64,000 nt of DNA from Rahnella bruchi (lineage in GTDB: Bacteria > Pseudomonadota > Gammaproteobacteria > Enterobacterales > Enterobacteriaceae). Shown here one piece after another: positions 45,826 through 56,188 of this stretch. A program made the position numbers and the translations under genes. Under the pieces are notes generated by a model. The model searched no databases. It was not told where the DNA came from and saw only the letters and a program-made list of their open reading frames with translations. The stretch covers positions 496,001 through 560,000 of the forward strand of contig NZ_QZWI01000003.1 of the NCBI RefSeq assembly GCF_003614975.1. The letters run 5' to 3'. The stretch's first letter is position 1; each line of letters begins with the position of its first letter.

Positions 45826-45856
45826 AATTCGATTCATGGTAAGGACGAACCGTCAT

Positions 45857-46582
45857 CTAACCCCGATATTTTTTCCGGTAACTTTTCGTCGCCCCTACGG
45901 CTTGCGGTATTTTTTGTTTCTGTGAGAGGACTTTTTTCGCGGTCGGTGTCAGCGGGAAAGTTCTTTTACGGGCAATAATCAGCGTCATGCAACCCAGCGC
46001 AGGTAAATGCGTACTCAGTAATTTTCCGCCATTCTTTTTCCAGGGCAGAACATGAAAACGCCGGTGGACCATCACTTCATAATTGAGCAATGACAGCCAG
46101 TCGAGCAGACGCATTTGGGTGAACAAACGGCTGCTGTAAGGCTGTCGTTTGCGAAACACGGGCATCAGTTTCCCGATGCCTAACAGACTGAGCGGATTAA
46201 AGCTGCTGAGCACCATCCAGCCATCATCAATCAGCACACGGTCCACTTCACGCAGTATGCGGTGCGGGTCATCGGCGTAAGCCAGCGTATGACTGAGCAG
46301 GCAGGCATCCACAGATTTTGCTGCAAACGGTAAATAGTAAGGGTCGCCATGAACATGCAGCCCCTCACCTTCCGGTGCGAAGTTCACCTGATGGGAAATC
46401 GGACACGCGCTGGCATCGATTTCGGCACTTAATGCGCCGATTTTTAGCAGGTGAAACCCGTAAAGTTTGCCCCACCAGGGTTGCAGTTGTTGCTCAAGCG
46501 CGGCACGGTAGTAGTCGCCGCAGGGGATATCTTCCCATGAAGCCGGTGCAACTATTTTCTTACGGGCGCGGGCTGGTCGCAT
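45857..46582 (-). CDS. yafS: Class I methyltransferase YafS
   Basis: A 241-residue SAM-dependent methyltransferase of the Methyltransf_11 type. Visible parts are [29 protein letters not shown] (motif I region), [34 protein letters not shown], and a basic C-terminus. The substrate is unknown. Divergent from gloB, as in E. coli. Confidence 0.93.
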   Translation of the reverse strand: MRPARARKKIVAPASWEDIPCGDYYRAALEQQLQPWWGKLYGFHLLKIGALSAEIDASACPISHQVNFAPEGEGLHVHGDPYYLPFAAKSVDACLLSHTLAYADDPHRILREVDRVLIDDGWMVLSSFNPLSLLGIGKLMPVFRKRQPYSSRLFTQMRLLDWLSLLNYEVMVHRRFHVLPWKKNGGKLLSTHLPALGCMTLIIARKRTFPLTPTAKKVLSQKQKIPQAVGATKSYRKKYRG

Positions 46583-46625
46583 AGTTTGTTATCTTCTTTC
46601 AAGCAGTTGCCAAAGAGAGGTTGTC

Positions 46626-47381
46626 ATGAATCTTATCAGTATTCCTGCCTTGCAGGACAATTACATTTGGTTGCTCGATGATCAGCAGGGGCAATGCCTG
46701 ATTGTCGATCCGGGTGAAGCTGCGCCAGTTTTAGCCGCGCTGAAAAAAGCCAGTTTGACCCCGACTGCCATCCTTCTGACCCATCATCATCACGACCACG
46801 TTGGCGGTGTTGATGAGATTTGCAGCCATTTTCCGGGTCTGAAAGTGTATGGACCTCACGAAACTGAGAACAAATTTAGTCAGATTAGTCTTAAAAACGG
46901 CGATAAATTGGTAATTGGCGGTCTGGAATGGCAGATCTTTGCTACGCCCGGACATACTCTTGGTCATATTTCATACTATAGCGCGCCTTATCTTTTCTGC
47001 GGAGACACGATGTTTTCCGCCGGATGCGGTCGTTTGTTCGAAGGGACGCCTGAGCAAATGTATCAGTCGTTTCAACGCTTAGCAGCCCTGCCTGATGAAA
47101 CTTTAGTCTGCGCCGCACACGAGTACACTCTCTCAAATCTTAAGTTTGCGCGGACTATTTTACCGGAGGATGACGATATCCATTCTCATGAGCACGAAGT
47201 GCAACAAATGCGTGAAAAGGGACAATCTTCCCTGCCTTCAACCCTCGGTCTTGAGCGTAAAATTAACCTCTTTTTACGTTGCGATGATGTTGATTTACAA
47301 AACAAATTAAACCTTAACGATCCCTTAAAGCCTGACTGGCATGTTTTTGCCCATTTAAGGGCACTCAAGGATAGCTTCTAG
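46626..47381 (+). CDS. gloB: Hydroxyacylglutathione hydrolase (glyoxalase II)
   Basis: Hydrolyses S-lactoylglutathione in methylglyoxal detoxification. Metallo-beta-lactamase fold, 251 residues. The binuclear metal site is [10 protein letters not shown] with further His and Asp residues in [10 protein letters not shown] and FCGDTMF. AGAGG lies before the start. mltD follows. Confidence 0.97.
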   Translation: MNLISIPALQDNYIWLLDDQQGQCLIVDPGEAAPVLAALKKASLTPTAILLTHHHHDHVGGVDEICSHFPGLKVYGPHETENKFSQISLKNGDKLVIGGLEWQIFATPGHTLGHISYYSAPYLFCGDTMFSAGCGRLFEGTPEQMYQSFQRLAALPDETLVCAAHEYTLSNLKFARTILPEDDDIHSHEHEVQQMREKGQSSLPSTLGLERKINLFLRCDDVDLQNKLNLNDPLKPDWHVFAHLRALKDSF

Positions 47382-47450
47382 CCCCAAAGGTTGTGTTTTT
47401 TTTCGAAGCAAAGTATTATCGCTCGTCTTTTAAGCAACTATGACACACAC

Positions 47451-48836
47451 ATGAAGGCAAATGCGATCCTAATAATCGCCTCCATGTTGCTCACAGGTTG
47501 CCAGGCGTCCAGGCAGGGCGTGAAGGTACCGGAACAACATGCACAGAGTTTGTCTTCAGCAAGTCAAAGTGAAGCAGGACAGTACACAGATGATGGCCGG
47601 GCGGCCTCTGGGGGATGGTTGGATGGAAACGACACCGTCTCCCAACAAAATTTGTGGAACTTCATAGGCGACGAGCTGAAGATGAAGGTTCCGGAAAATT
47701 CCCGGATCCGCGAACAAAGAGTTAAATATTTAAAGAATAAGAGCTATCTCCACGATGTAACATTACGGGCAGAGCCGTACATGTACTGGATCACCGAGCA
47801 GATTAAGAAACGTAATATGCCGATGGAACTGGTACTGCTACCCATAGTGGAGAGCGCTTTTGATCCTAAAGCAACCTCATCAGCTAACGCTGCGGGGTTA
47901 TGGCAGATTGTGCCTCAAACGGGTCGAAACTATGGTTTGAAACAAAACCAGTGGTATGACGGTCGCCGCGATGTTGTGGCTTCGACAACTGCTGCGCTTG
48001 ATATGATGCAACGCCTGAACAAAATGTTTGGTGGTGACTGGTTACTGACCGTTGCTGCGTATAACAGTGGTGAAGGCCGCGTAATGCAAGCGGTGAAAGC
48101 GAACAAAGCTAAAGGTCGTCCGACTGACTTCTGGGCGCTGTCGCTTCCACGTGAAACATCGATTTATGTGCCGAAGATGTTAGCCCTGAGCGACATTCTC
48201 AAGCACAGTAAGAAATACGGTATCAGCCTGCCGAAACCGAGTGAAGACCGTGCTCTGGCGCGTGTTGAAGTCGGACAGCAGATGCAGCTGACCCAGGCGG
48301 CAGAGATGGCGGGCATGTCCCTGACCAAGCTCAAGTCGTTTAACACTGGCTACAAGAAAAATGTAACCGCGCCGAATGGCCCGCATTACATCGTTCTGCC
48401 GAAGGCGCATGCCGACCAGTTTAAAGATTCACTGGCTGATGGCGATATTGCCGCAGTACAGGAAACCAAACTGGCCAGCAACAGTCCGTCTGGTGCAAAA
48501 CAGTACAAGGTTCGCTCCGGCGACAGCCTGTCTGGTATTGCAGCCCGACTGAATGTGAAGACCCGTGATTTACAGCGTTGGAACAATTTGCGCTCAGCAG
48601 GCGCGTTAAAAGTTGGGCAAACCCTGCAAGTGGCGGATAACAGCGTCAGCGATACCAGTGCCAATGGTGGCAGCATCACCTATCAGGTACGTAAAGGCGA
48701 TTCATTGTCGAGCATTGCCAAGCGTCACGGCGTAAACATCAAAGATGTGATGCGCTGGAACACGAATGCCGACAACCTGCAGCCGGGCAACAAGTTAACG
48801 TTGTACGTCAGCAACAAAATGAGTCCTGATACCTGA
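47451..48836 (+). CDS. mltD: Membrane-bound lytic transglycosylase D
   Basis: Periplasmic lipoprotein muramidase of 461 residues. The start at 47451 gives a lipoprotein signal with lipobox LTGC (Cys17); the in-frame start at 47391 would add 20 residues before it. The SLT domain has the catalytic Glu in LLPIVESAFDPKATS. Two C-terminal LysM repeats (YKVRSGDSLSGIAAR, YQVRKGDSLSSIAKR) bind peptidoglycan. A strong terminator follows. Confidence 0.97.
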   Translation: MKANAILIIASMLLTGCQASRQGVKVPEQHAQSLSSASQSEAGQYTDDGRAASGGWLDGNDTVSQQNLWNFIGDELKMKVPENSRIREQRVKYLKNKSYLHDVTLRAEPYMYWITEQIKKRNMPMELVLLPIVESAFDPKATSSANAAGLWQIVPQTGRNYGLKQNQWYDGRRDVVASTTAALDMMQRLNKMFGGDWLLTVAAYNSGEGRVMQAVKANKAKGRPTDFWALSLPRETSIYVPKMLALSDILKHSKKYGISLPKPSEDRALARVEVGQQMQLTQAAEMAGMSLTKLKSFNTGYKKNVTAPNGPHYIVLPKAHADQFKDSLADGDIAAVQETKLASNSPSGAKQYKVRSGDSLSGIAARLNVKTRDLQRWNNLRSAGALKVGQTLQVADNSVSDTSANGGSITYQVRKGDSLSSIAKRHGVNIKDVMRWNTNADNLQPGNKLTLYVSNKMSPDT

Positions 48837-48856
48837 TTCTGATTTGTACCGGCAAT

Positions 48857-48890
48857 AAAAAAGCACCCTGAATATTCCGGGTGCTTTTTT
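48857..48890. terminator. Bidirectional terminator between mltD and yafD
   Basis: AAAAAAGCACCC pairs with GGGTGCTTTTTT around a short loop. Runs of A and T flank it on both sides, so it fits both convergent genes. Confidence 0.94.
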
Positions 48891-48937
48891 TATGCCTGCG
48901 TTTTTGACCGCCGTTCTTTCGGTCAGCAAAAAAAGCG

Positions 48938-49738
48938 CTACAGCGCCAGCGGTTGTCCGGCCATAAACTCCACCCGCAGCGGGTTATGATCGGAGGCTCG
49001 CGTCTCCATGACCGAGGCACTGGTGACGCTCAGGTCGCGGTAGAAGATGAAGTCCAGCGGTCGGCCAAACGCCCGCTTACGGAAATCAGAAGGAAAACGC
49101 ACTTCTTCCAGCTGAATATTCCCTGCAAAGCCATACAGCGCGTTGATACGCTGTTTGCTCCAGGCATTGAAATCCCCCGCCATAATTACCGGGCCTTTGT
49201 GGTTGGCAATCTGCTCACCAATCGGGTCGAGCTGCTTGCTGTAGACGTCGATGCCAATACTGAAATTGACGGCGTGGATGTTCACCACCATCAGCAAACG
49301 ACCATCCAGAAGCGGATAGACGGTGACTAATGCCGATTTAGACAGCCTCAAAAGCGGCTCACGCTCACGCAGCGGGCAACAATAAACCGGATGCGCCGCA
49401 GAGAGTGTCATCACGCCAGAGGGGTGCTGAGGCAGCATAAACGCCGGTACCTGATCGGCAGCCAGATAATTGGATGTGGCAAAACGGATCAGTTCAGGCG
49501 TTGTCTGCGCTTCCTGAAGTAACACCAGCTGCGCATCTTTGCCGTAATCGCGCAGAACTGACAACCAGTCAGCCCGCTGCTGTTTAAAGATATTCCACAC
49601 CATGACGCGCAAAATATTCGAATTGGGTAGCGCAGCACCCGGCGGCAAATCCGGCCCTAAATGTGCGAGGGCACCCGGAAAGATTTGCTCAGCGGGCTGA
49701 CCTGCGACATACCTCATTGCATATGTTTTTTTCCGCAC
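48938..49738 (-). CDS. yafD: Endonuclease/exonuclease/phosphatase-family protein YafD
   Basis: EEP-fold phosphoesterase, 266 residues, very like E. coli YafD. Motifs: [12 protein letters not shown] (metal Glu), [19 protein letters not shown], and the C-terminal [11 protein letters not shown] (Asp-His). The start is a GTG giving the family N-terminus [14 protein letters not shown]; an ATG seven codons in is an alternative. Substrate uncertain. Confidence 0.93.
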   Translation of the reverse strand: MRKKTYAMRYVAGQPAEQIFPGALAHLGPDLPPGAALPNSNILRVMVWNIFKQQRADWLSVLRDYGKDAQLVLLQEAQTTPELIRFATSNYLAADQVPAFMLPQHPSGVMTLSAAHPVYCCPLREREPLLRLSKSALVTVYPLLDGRLLMVVNIHAVNFSIGIDVYSKQLDPIGEQIANHKGPVIMAGDFNAWSKQRINALYGFAGNIQLEEVRFPSDFRKRAFGRPLDFIFYRDLSVTSASVMETRASDHNPLRVEFMAGQPLAL

Positions 49739-49874
49739 GCTAATCGCCTGTTACCCGTTATATCGTTGCTATATGAGAGAGATTCCCACAGCGAAAGTTC
49801 AGTATACGCCCGCAGGCTCTCAGGCCAAATCTGTTTACATTGGTATACAACCCGCTCACATCTACAGGCTAGCA

Positions 49875-49907
49875 CAAAAACGAAAACGGCCCGCCGAAGC
49901 GAGCCGT
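49875..49907 (-). terminator. Terminator of the MFS exporter gene
   Basis: On the minus strand ACGGCTCGC-TTCG-GCGGGCCGT, followed by TTTCGTTTTT. It lies about 22 bp past the stop of the MFS gene. Confidence 0.85.
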
Positions 49908-49928
49908 GAAGAAAGTACAGACTGCAAA

Positions 49929-51104
49929 TCAGACCATGGCGGGTTTCATTTTACGATCCAGATGCCCGCTCAGACGGATAAGCAGCAGCGCACCGGCGAC
50001 GATCACCGCGCCAATCCACGGCGTTTGCGCCAGGCCAATCGTAGAAACCACCTGCCCGCCAATCACAGAACCTAAAGCGATACCGACGTTAAAGGCCGCA
50101 ATGTTCAGGCCCGATGCCACATCAACGGCATTTGGCGTCACTTCCTCAGCTTTCTGCACCACGTAAACCTGCAATCCCGGTACGTTGCCGAAGGCGAAAA
50201 CTCCCATCACCAGCAGCGTAATTAACGCCGGAATACCAAAGCCAGAGGTGAACTGGAAAATCAGCAACAGCGCGGCGAGTGCGGCAAAAATAATCGTCAG
50301 TGCTTTTACTGCACCGTGACGGTCAGCCAGTTTACCGCCCCAGATATTACCAATTGCGACCGATACGCCGTACGCCAGCAGGATCCAGCTCACCATGCTG
50401 GCTGAAAAACCGGCCTGTTCCTGCATCATCGGAGCAAGGAACGTGAATGTGGTGAATACGCCGCCGTAGCCCAATGCAGTAATCGCGTAAATCAGTAAGA
50501 GACGCGGATTCATCAATACTTTGACCTGATCAGAAATGCGCGCTGCCGGTTTGTTTTTGATGTTATTCGGTACCAGAACTGCGCTGGCAATGATGGCGAT
50601 AACACCAATCAACGACACCGCAAGGAAGGTTTCGCGCCAGCCAAAATGCTGACCGATAAATGTTCCGAGCGGCACGCCGGTGACCAGTGCAACGGTCAGA
50701 CCGCCAAACATCAGCGCAATCGCCGAAGCGGCTTTTTCTTTCGATACCAGGCTGGTGGCAATAGTTGAGCCAATCGAGAAGAACACGCCATGCGCCAGAC
50801 CGGTCAGCAGACGCGCCATCACCAGCGTACTGTAATTCGGTGACTGCCACGCCAGCAGGTTGCCCAGCGTGAACAGCACCATCAGGCCAATCAGCAGCGC
50901 TTTACGCGGCACACGGCCTGTCAGCGCGGTCAGAACCGGTGCGCCAATCGCCACGCCGAGGGCGTAGATGGACACCAGCAAACCGGCGGACGGAACAGAA
51001 ACGCCCAATTGCTGCGCGATGGTCGGCACAAGGCCGACGATAACAAACTCTGTTGTACCTATAGCGAACGCACTGATGGTCAGTGCTAATAGTGCAAGCG
51101 GCAT
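49929..51104 (-). CDS. MFS exporter, DHA1 family (AraJ/YdhP-like)
   Basis: A 391-residue, 12-helix drug-proton antiporter-type exporter. The N-terminus LALTISAFAIGTTEFVIVGLVPTIAQ is typical of the AraJ/YdhP group, and motif A resembles ALTGRVPRKALL. GGAG precedes the ATG. It is divergent from a LysR gene (yafC) with 106 bp between, so it may be controlled by it. The substrate is unknown. Confidence 0.88.
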   Translation of the reverse strand: MPLALLALTISAFAIGTTEFVIVGLVPTIAQQLGVSVPSAGLLVSIYALGVAIGAPVLTALTGRVPRKALLIGLMVLFTLGNLLAWQSPNYSTLVMARLLTGLAHGVFFSIGSTIATSLVSKEKAASAIALMFGGLTVALVTGVPLGTFIGQHFGWRETFLAVSLIGVIAIIASAVLVPNNIKNKPAARISDQVKVLMNPRLLLIYAITALGYGGVFTTFTFLAPMMQEQAGFSASMVSWILLAYGVSVAIGNIWGGKLADRHGAVKALTIIFAALAALLLIFQFTSGFGIPALITLLVMGVFAFGNVPGLQVYVVQKAEEVTPNAVDVASGLNIAAFNVGIALGSVIGGQVVSTIGLAQTPWIGAVIVAGALLLIRLSGHLDRKMKPAMV

Positions 51105-51210
51105 AACCTTTACTCCACATGAATATCGATTTGATAGCGGCTATTATCTGCTTGTGCTTAAATGACAGAAATAACCAAAGTATCAATTTATTTATGCTGG
51201 AGTAACAACA

Positions 51211-52107
51211 ATGCGAGCCAGTTCTGAAGAGTTGATTACCTTTGTCACCGTGGTAGAAAGCGGCAGTTTCAGCCGCGCGGCAGAACAGCTGGGGCAGGAT
51301 AATTCTGTGGTCAGCCGTACGCTGAAACGGCTGGAGCAAAAACTCGGCATTACCCTGCTCAACCGCACCACGCGACAGATCAGCCTGACGCACGAGGGTG
51401 AGCGCTATTTCGTAAGGGTGCAAAAAATCCTGCATGAAATGGCCGCAGCGGAAGACGATTTGCTGGAAAACCGTGACGATCCGCAGGGAATGTTGCGCAT
51501 CGACGCGGCAACGCCGGTCATTTTGCATATTATTTCGCCACTGGTAGCTGAATTTACGGAGCGCTTCCCGAAGATGTCGCTCGCGCTGTTTTCTTCGGAG
51601 AGCAACATCAATCTCATCGACCATAAAGTCGATGTGGCAATCCGCGTCGGGGAGTTGGATGATTCCAGCCTGCGGGCACGCAAACTGATGCTGAGCTACC
51701 GCAGCGTGCTGGCGTCGCCAGATTACCTGAAAAAATGGGGAACGCCGCAAAGCGCCGATGATCTGCTGAAACACCGCTGTCTGGGCTTTAACGAAGTAAT
51801 GGCGCTGAACAAATGGCCGTTGCTGTGCGCTGATGGTCAGCAACTGACGGTCACGCCGTTTATCAGTTCCGGGAGTGGTGAAACGCTGCGCAGGCTGTGT
51901 TTGCAGGGTAACGGTATTGCCTGTCTGTCGGATTTCATGACCGATGAGGATGTTGCGCGGGGAGATTTGGTAAAACTGCTGGTGCCGGACATCATGCGTA
52001 TCGCCATGCCGTTGCACGCGGTGTATTACAGCGATCAGACGGTCAGCACGCGGATCCGGTGTTTTATCGATTTTCTGAGTGAAAAGCTTCGCGCGCGTGG
52101 GGTTTAA
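51211..52107 (+). CDS. yafC: LysR-family regulator YafC
   Basis: 298 residues with N-terminal HTH ([26 protein letters not shown]) and C-terminal effector domain, close to E. coli YafC. As in E. coli it neighbours dkgB, here convergent. It also faces the divergent MFS gene. GGAG lies before the ATG. Confidence 0.9.
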   Translation: MRASSEELITFVTVVESGSFSRAAEQLGQDNSVVSRTLKRLEQKLGITLLNRTTRQISLTHEGERYFVRVQKILHEMAAAEDDLLENRDDPQGMLRIDAATPVILHIISPLVAEFTERFPKMSLALFSSESNINLIDHKVDVAIRVGELDDSSLRARKLMLSYRSVLASPDYLKKWGTPQSADDLLKHRCLGFNEVMALNKWPLLCADGQQLTVTPFISSGSGETLRRLCLQGNGIACLSDFMTDEDVARGDLVKLLVPDIMRIAMPLHAVYYSDQTVSTRIRCFIDFLSEKLRARGV

Positions 52108-52117
52108 ATCTTTGTTT

Positions 52118-52137
52118 CCTCCCCTGCGAAGGGGAGG
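52118..52137. terminator. GC-rich hairpin between yafC and dkgB
   Basis: CCTCCCCT and AGGGGAGG pair around GCGA in the 40-bp gap of convergent genes. No T-run follows on either strand, so termination strength is uncertain. Confidence 0.45.
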
Positions 52138-52147
52138 TGTTCAGGGA

Positions 52148-52951
52148 TCAATCCCAGTCTGGCGCCAGACCTTCAGGGCTGACCAGACGGCCATTGCGTT
52201 CCAGCGCGGCAATCTGCTGCATATCTGCATCTGTCAGCGTCAGTTGTGGCGCCAGCAGGTTACTTTGCAGGTTTTCGCGTTTGGTCGATGACGGGATCAC
52301 CGCGTAGCCCAGCTGCAAGGCCCAGGCCAGAACTACCTGCGCAGGCGTGGCGTTATGGCGTGCCGCAATCTCAATAATCGTCGCATCTTTCAGCGCTTCG
52401 CCATAGGCCAGCGTCATGTACGACGTCACGGCAATGCCGTTCTGACGGGCAAAATCGACTACGGTCTGGTTTTGCAGGAACGGCGACAGTTCGATCTGAT
52501 TGGTCGCAATCTGATCCGCGCCCACTGCGTCGATGGCTTCCTGCATCAGCGCGACGGTAAAGTTGGAAATACCGATTTCACGGGTCAGGCCCATTTTCTT
52601 CGCTTCAACCAGAGCGTGCATCGTTTCTGCCACGCTGACGGCCTGATTCGGTGAAGGCCAGTGGATCAGCGTCAGATCGACATAATCCGTTTTCAGTTTA
52701 CGCAGACTCTCTTTCAGGCTGTCGATCACTTTGTCAGCGGCCAGGTTTTCAATCCAGAGTTTGGTGGTGATATAGAGTTCTTCACGCGCGACGCCGCTTT
52801 CAGCCAGTGCATCGCCGACGGCAGCTTCATTATCATAAATCTGTGCGGTATCAATGGCGCGATAACCCAGTTCTACAGCGGTGGCGACGGACGCTTTGAC
52901 GACGTCATCTTTCAGGCGAAATGTTCCCAGACCGAATGCAGGAATGCTCAT
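52148..52951 (-). CDS. dkgB: 2,5-diketo-D-gluconate reductase B (aldo-keto reductase)
   Basis: NADPH-dependent aldo-keto reductase, 267 residues (same as E. coli DkgB), acting on methylglyoxal and diketogluconate. The catalytic tetrad is visible: Asp in [13 protein letters not shown] with its Tyr, Lys in TTKLW, His in LTLIHWP. GAGAG precedes the ATG. Confidence 0.95.
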   Translation of the reverse strand: MSIPAFGLGTFRLKDDVVKASVATAVELGYRAIDTAQIYDNEAAVGDALAESGVAREELYITTKLWIENLAADKVIDSLKESLRKLKTDYVDLTLIHWPSPNQAVSVAETMHALVEAKKMGLTREIGISNFTVALMQEAIDAVGADQIATNQIELSPFLQNQTVVDFARQNGIAVTSYMTLAYGEALKDATIIEIAARHNATPAQVVLAWALQLGYAVIPSSTKRENLQSNLLAPQLTLTDADMQQIAALERNGRLVSPEGLAPDWD

Positions 52952-53064
52952 AGTGTTCTCTCTTTTAATTTTTCAGGGTGATAAATCTTGGAGAGAGTAT
53001 GAACTGCGCGTTCATGGATAAAAACGACCGTTTTGCCAGAAGACTTTTGATTTCAGCGCAATAA

Positions 53065-53754
53065 TCAGCGGCAGGAAAATGGTGACCATTGCCGGGAGGC
53101 CTGCGGGACAAAATCGCCCGATGCCGCGTTAAAAGCATATTCTTCAGGTTCTGAAACACCGGCAGGCATTGCCAGCGCACGCATCACAGATCCATCGGCT
53201 AAATACCATAAACAAGAATCCGTTGCTGGTTCAGACGTAAAAGTCTTTAAAGCCGGATCGAGACAGATCTTGTCCATCTGCCATACGCTGCCGCCCTGCT
53301 GTTTTAGCCACGCCTCGCGCAGACACCACAGCTGCCAGAATGCCATTTGCGGTTCGGACTGTTTCATCAGCCACTGAAACTCGGTATCACTGAACGCGCC
53401 ACGCGCCACGTCAGGATAACGCGCGCGCGGTCGTATTTGCTCCACGTCACCTCCGGCTTCTCCAGCCAGGCATAACAGCAGTTGCAGGTGATTTTTACTG
53501 TGACTGAGAGAGAAATGCGGCAGGGAAGCATCGACAAAAAAGGGTTTTCCCTGCGCCGAAATCTGTAGTTCCGGCAATGTCTCGCAGCCGCAGAAAACGG
53601 CCAGCGCTTCGGCCAGCAGCACCCTGCCCGCACGCCATTGCTGGCGGCGGGCAGGATTCATTCCTGCACTTTTAGCGATCATTTCTGCGGGCAAACGGGA
53701 TAACGAAAAATGGTCATCCAGCGACGCAGTCATGAGACATGCAGAGTTCATCAT
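53065..53754 (-). CDS. 4'-phosphopantetheinyl transferase of the ape cluster
   Basis: Activates acyl carrier proteins. A 229-residue Sfp-like protein: PHFSLSHSKNHLQLLLCL, then the metal-binding DVEQ, then WCLREAWLKQQGG, in which Arg replaces the usual Lys before Glu. It begins directly after the apeR stop (the stop codon TAA is followed at once by ATG), so it is the last gene of the operon. It would take the role of ApeB of the E. coli cluster, which has a different place there. Confidence 0.85.
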   Translation of the reverse strand: MMNSACLMTASLDDHFSLSRLPAEMIAKSAGMNPARRQQWRAGRVLLAEALAVFCGCETLPELQISAQGKPFFVDASLPHFSLSHSKNHLQLLLCLAGEAGGDVEQIRPRARYPDVARGAFSDTEFQWLMKQSEPQMAFWQLWCLREAWLKQQGGSVWQMDKICLDPALKTFTSEPATDSCLWYLADGSVMRALAMPAGVSEPEEYAFNAASGDFVPQASRQWSPFSCR

Positions 53755-54984
53755 TTAAGGCCAGCGGCGGAATACTAAAGAGGTATTGATGCCGCCGAAC
53801 GCAAAGTTATTCGACTGAATAAATTCCGTCTGAATATGGCGCGATTCACCCATGATGTAGTCCAGCTCGCCGCAAAGCGTATCCGGCTGCGTCAGGTTGA
53901 TGGTCGGCACAAACCGGTCTTCACGCATCATTTCCAGCGACATCCAGGCTTCCAGCGCGCCACAGGCCCCGAGCGTATGGCCGAAATAACTTTTCAGCGA
54001 CGAGATCGGCGTCTGATTACCAAACACTGCGGAAGTGGCATGACTTTCTGCAATATCGCCGCGCTCAGTCGCCGTGCCATGCGCGCTGATGTACCCGATT
54101 TCAGAAGAAGGGATACCCGCATTTTTCAGCGCTTTTTCGATACAAATCTGCATCGTCGATTGCTGTGGCTGGGTGATATGCGCCGCATCGCAATTAGTGG
54201 CAAATCCGACGATTTCTGCGTAAATTTTCGCGCCACGCGCCTGTGCGTGTTCGAGCGATTCAAGAATAAGCGCCCCTGCTCCTTCGCCAATGACCAGACC
54301 ATCACGCTGTGTATCGAACGGTCGCGGAGAAAGTTCCGGGTGATCATTCTGCTGGCTGGTGGCAAACAGCGTGTCAAAAACCGCCGCTTCTGACGGACAA
54401 AGTTCTTCCGCACCGCCAGCCACCATCACAGTCTGATAGCCGTGTCTGATCGCTTCATAGGCATAACCGATCGCCTGACTGCCTGACGTACAGGCGCTGG
54501 ACGTCGGAATAACGCGCCCCTTCAGCCCGAAGAACAGACCGGCGTTCACCGCCGTGGTGTGCGGCATCATCTGCACGTAGGTTGTGCCCGTGATGTTATT
54601 CGTGTGTTTTTCGGTCAGCATGGTGGCGAACTCGCTCACCGGTCCGGTGCTGCCGGTCGATGAACCGAAGGCAATGCCGGTTTCGCCATCCGTCAGAACC
54701 GAATCGTCAAGCAAACCGGCTTGTTCCAGCGCCAGTTCCACCGCGCGTGTCGAAAGCAGGGAAACGCGCCCCATCGAGCGGATGCGCTTGCGGGTGTAGT
54801 GTGCAGGCAAAACAAAATCATCCACCGGCGCACCCAGATGGGTGTTCAACCCCTGATAAATCAGCCACTCATCCATATGACGAACGGCATTTTTACCCTG
54901 TTGCAAACGCGCAGAAACCTCGTCCCAGTGGTTGCCGAACGCGGTAACGCCTTTCATGCCGGTAATCACTACGCGCACGGTCAT
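53755..54984 (-). CDS. apeR: Beta-ketoacyl-ACP synthase (ApeR-like)
   Basis: KAS II-type condensing enzyme of 409 residues. The full catalytic set is present: Cys in PTSSACTSGSQ, His in SAHGTATERGD, His in YFGHTLGACGA. It overlaps apeQ by 4 bp. Role: chain elongation in aryl polyene synthesis; the symbol follows the E. coli ape gene order. Confidence 0.85.
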   Translation of the reverse strand: MTVRVVITGMKGVTAFGNHWDEVSARLQQGKNAVRHMDEWLIYQGLNTHLGAPVDDFVLPAHYTRKRIRSMGRVSLLSTRAVELALEQAGLLDDSVLTDGETGIAFGSSTGSTGPVSEFATMLTEKHTNNITGTTYVQMMPHTTAVNAGLFFGLKGRVIPTSSACTSGSQAIGYAYEAIRHGYQTVMVAGGAEELCPSEAAVFDTLFATSQQNDHPELSPRPFDTQRDGLVIGEGAGALILESLEHAQARGAKIYAEIVGFATNCDAAHITQPQQSTMQICIEKALKNAGIPSSEIGYISAHGTATERGDIAESHATSAVFGNQTPISSLKSYFGHTLGACGALEAWMSLEMMREDRFVPTINLTQPDTLCGELDYIMGESRHIQTEFIQSNNFAFGGINTSLVFRRWP

Positions 54985-55712
54985 ACCATGCCTCCGTTAA
55001 TGGAGATCACCTGACGGGTCACGTAACCCGCAATATCCGACATCAGATAGCTCGCCAGTCCGGCGACTTCTTCGGCACGCCCCATACGTTTAAGCGGGAT
55101 CATGCTCATCGCGGCATCCAGCGCGGGTTGTTCCATGTCGAGCATACCGGTATCAATCAGCCCCGGCGCAATGCAGTTGACGGTGATTTTGCGTTTCGCC
55201 AGCTCCAGCGATAACGCCTTGCAGGCACCGATAACCCCGGCTTTTGCTGCACTGTAATTGACCTGACCGCGGTTGCCCGTAATGCCGGAAACCGAAGACA
55301 GCGCGATAATTCGCCCGCCCTGACGCAGGCCGATCATCGGCATCACGCAGGGGTGTAAAACATTGTAGAAGCTGTCGAGATTGGTATGGATCACGCCATC
55401 CCAGTCTTCGTCAGTCAGCGCCGGAAACGCCCCGTCGCGGGTGATCCCGGCGTTATTGATCACACCGTAATACGCGCCATGCGTTTCGATGTCGGCTTCG
55501 ATCACTTCGCGGCACTGCTGGCGATTGCTGATATCGAACTGCACAATGCGTCCGCTGCCGCCATTTTCCGTAATCTGTTGCAGGGTGTTATCTGCACCCG
55601 TCTTATCGCTGTGGTAGTGAATGACTACCAAAAATCCGTCACCAGCCAGCCGGCAGGCAATGGCTTTGCCGATCCCCTTACTGGCACCGGTCACTAATAC
55701 CGAACGCGTCAT
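54981..55712 (-). CDS. apeQ: 3-oxoacyl-ACP reductase (ApeQ)
   Basis: FabG-like short-chain dehydrogenase, 243 residues: cofactor motif TGASKGIGKA, NNAGITRDG, and catalytic Ser and Tyr-x-x-x-Lys in LSSVSGITGNRGQVNYSAAK. Reduces the beta-keto group in each cycle. It overlaps apeP by 4 bp. Confidence 0.9.
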   Translation of the reverse strand: MTRSVLVTGASKGIGKAIACRLAGDGFLVVIHYHSDKTGADNTLQQITENGGSGRIVQFDISNRQQCREVIEADIETHGAYYGVINNAGITRDGAFPALTDEDWDGVIHTNLDSFYNVLHPCVMPMIGLRQGGRIIALSSVSGITGNRGQVNYSAAKAGVIGACKALSLELAKRKITVNCIAPGLIDTGMLDMEQPALDAAMSMIPLKRMGRAEEVAGLASYLMSDIAGYVTRQVISINGGMV

Positions 55713-56188
55713 TCCTGTTTCCCCTGTGTCAATTTAATGAGTTCATCCTTGTCTGGCTGATACGTATTCAGCCTTCCGTGTGCAACCTGAAGGTTGTCTT
55801 GTTCTCGTTTAATGCAGATAACACCTTCAAAACTCGCGAGTTTTTCATCACGTAATACCATTGCAACACTTATCAGTAATTCGCTGCCTGCCGCAAATTC
55901 CGGCATGCTGCATTTTATCGCCCTGCCGCCCAGCAGCATGCCCACCTGCGGCGATGCTCCGCTCTGCGCACCGTGCCAGCCACTCCACACGCCAATAGTT
56001 TGCGCGATGAGTTCAATGGCGTACCACGCGGGCAACGCACCACGGGCATTGAGGAAGGGCGCCAGCACACTCTTTTCTGATACGACGACGCTGCACAACG
56101 CCGTTTCTTCTGCCACGTCGATGACGCTTTCCAGCAATACCATCGGCGATTCATGCGGTAAGTAATCTGCCGCGTTTAACGTCTTCAT
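55709..56188 (-). CDS. apeP: Hotdog-fold dehydratase (ApeP)
   Basis: A 159-residue FabZ/FabA-like hotdog protein: LPHESPMVLLESVIDV at the N-terminus contains the expected His. It lies between the KAS and FabG genes, so it should be one of two beta-hydroxyacyl-ACP dehydratases of the pathway. It overlaps neighbours by 4 bp. Confidence 0.83.
   Translation of the reverse strand: MKTLNAADYLPHESPMVLLESVIDVAEETALCSVVVSEKSVLAPFLNARGALPAWYAIELIAQTIGVWSGWHGAQSGASPQVGMLLGGRAIKCSMPEFAAGSELLISVAMVLRDEKLASFEGVICIKREQDNLQVAHGRLNTYQPDKDELIKLTQGKQE

Noticed and set aside
50902-52017. 371-codon open frame on the minus strand across yafC
   Set aside because: It is antisense to the conserved yafC and runs into the MFS gene in another frame; no domain is visible.
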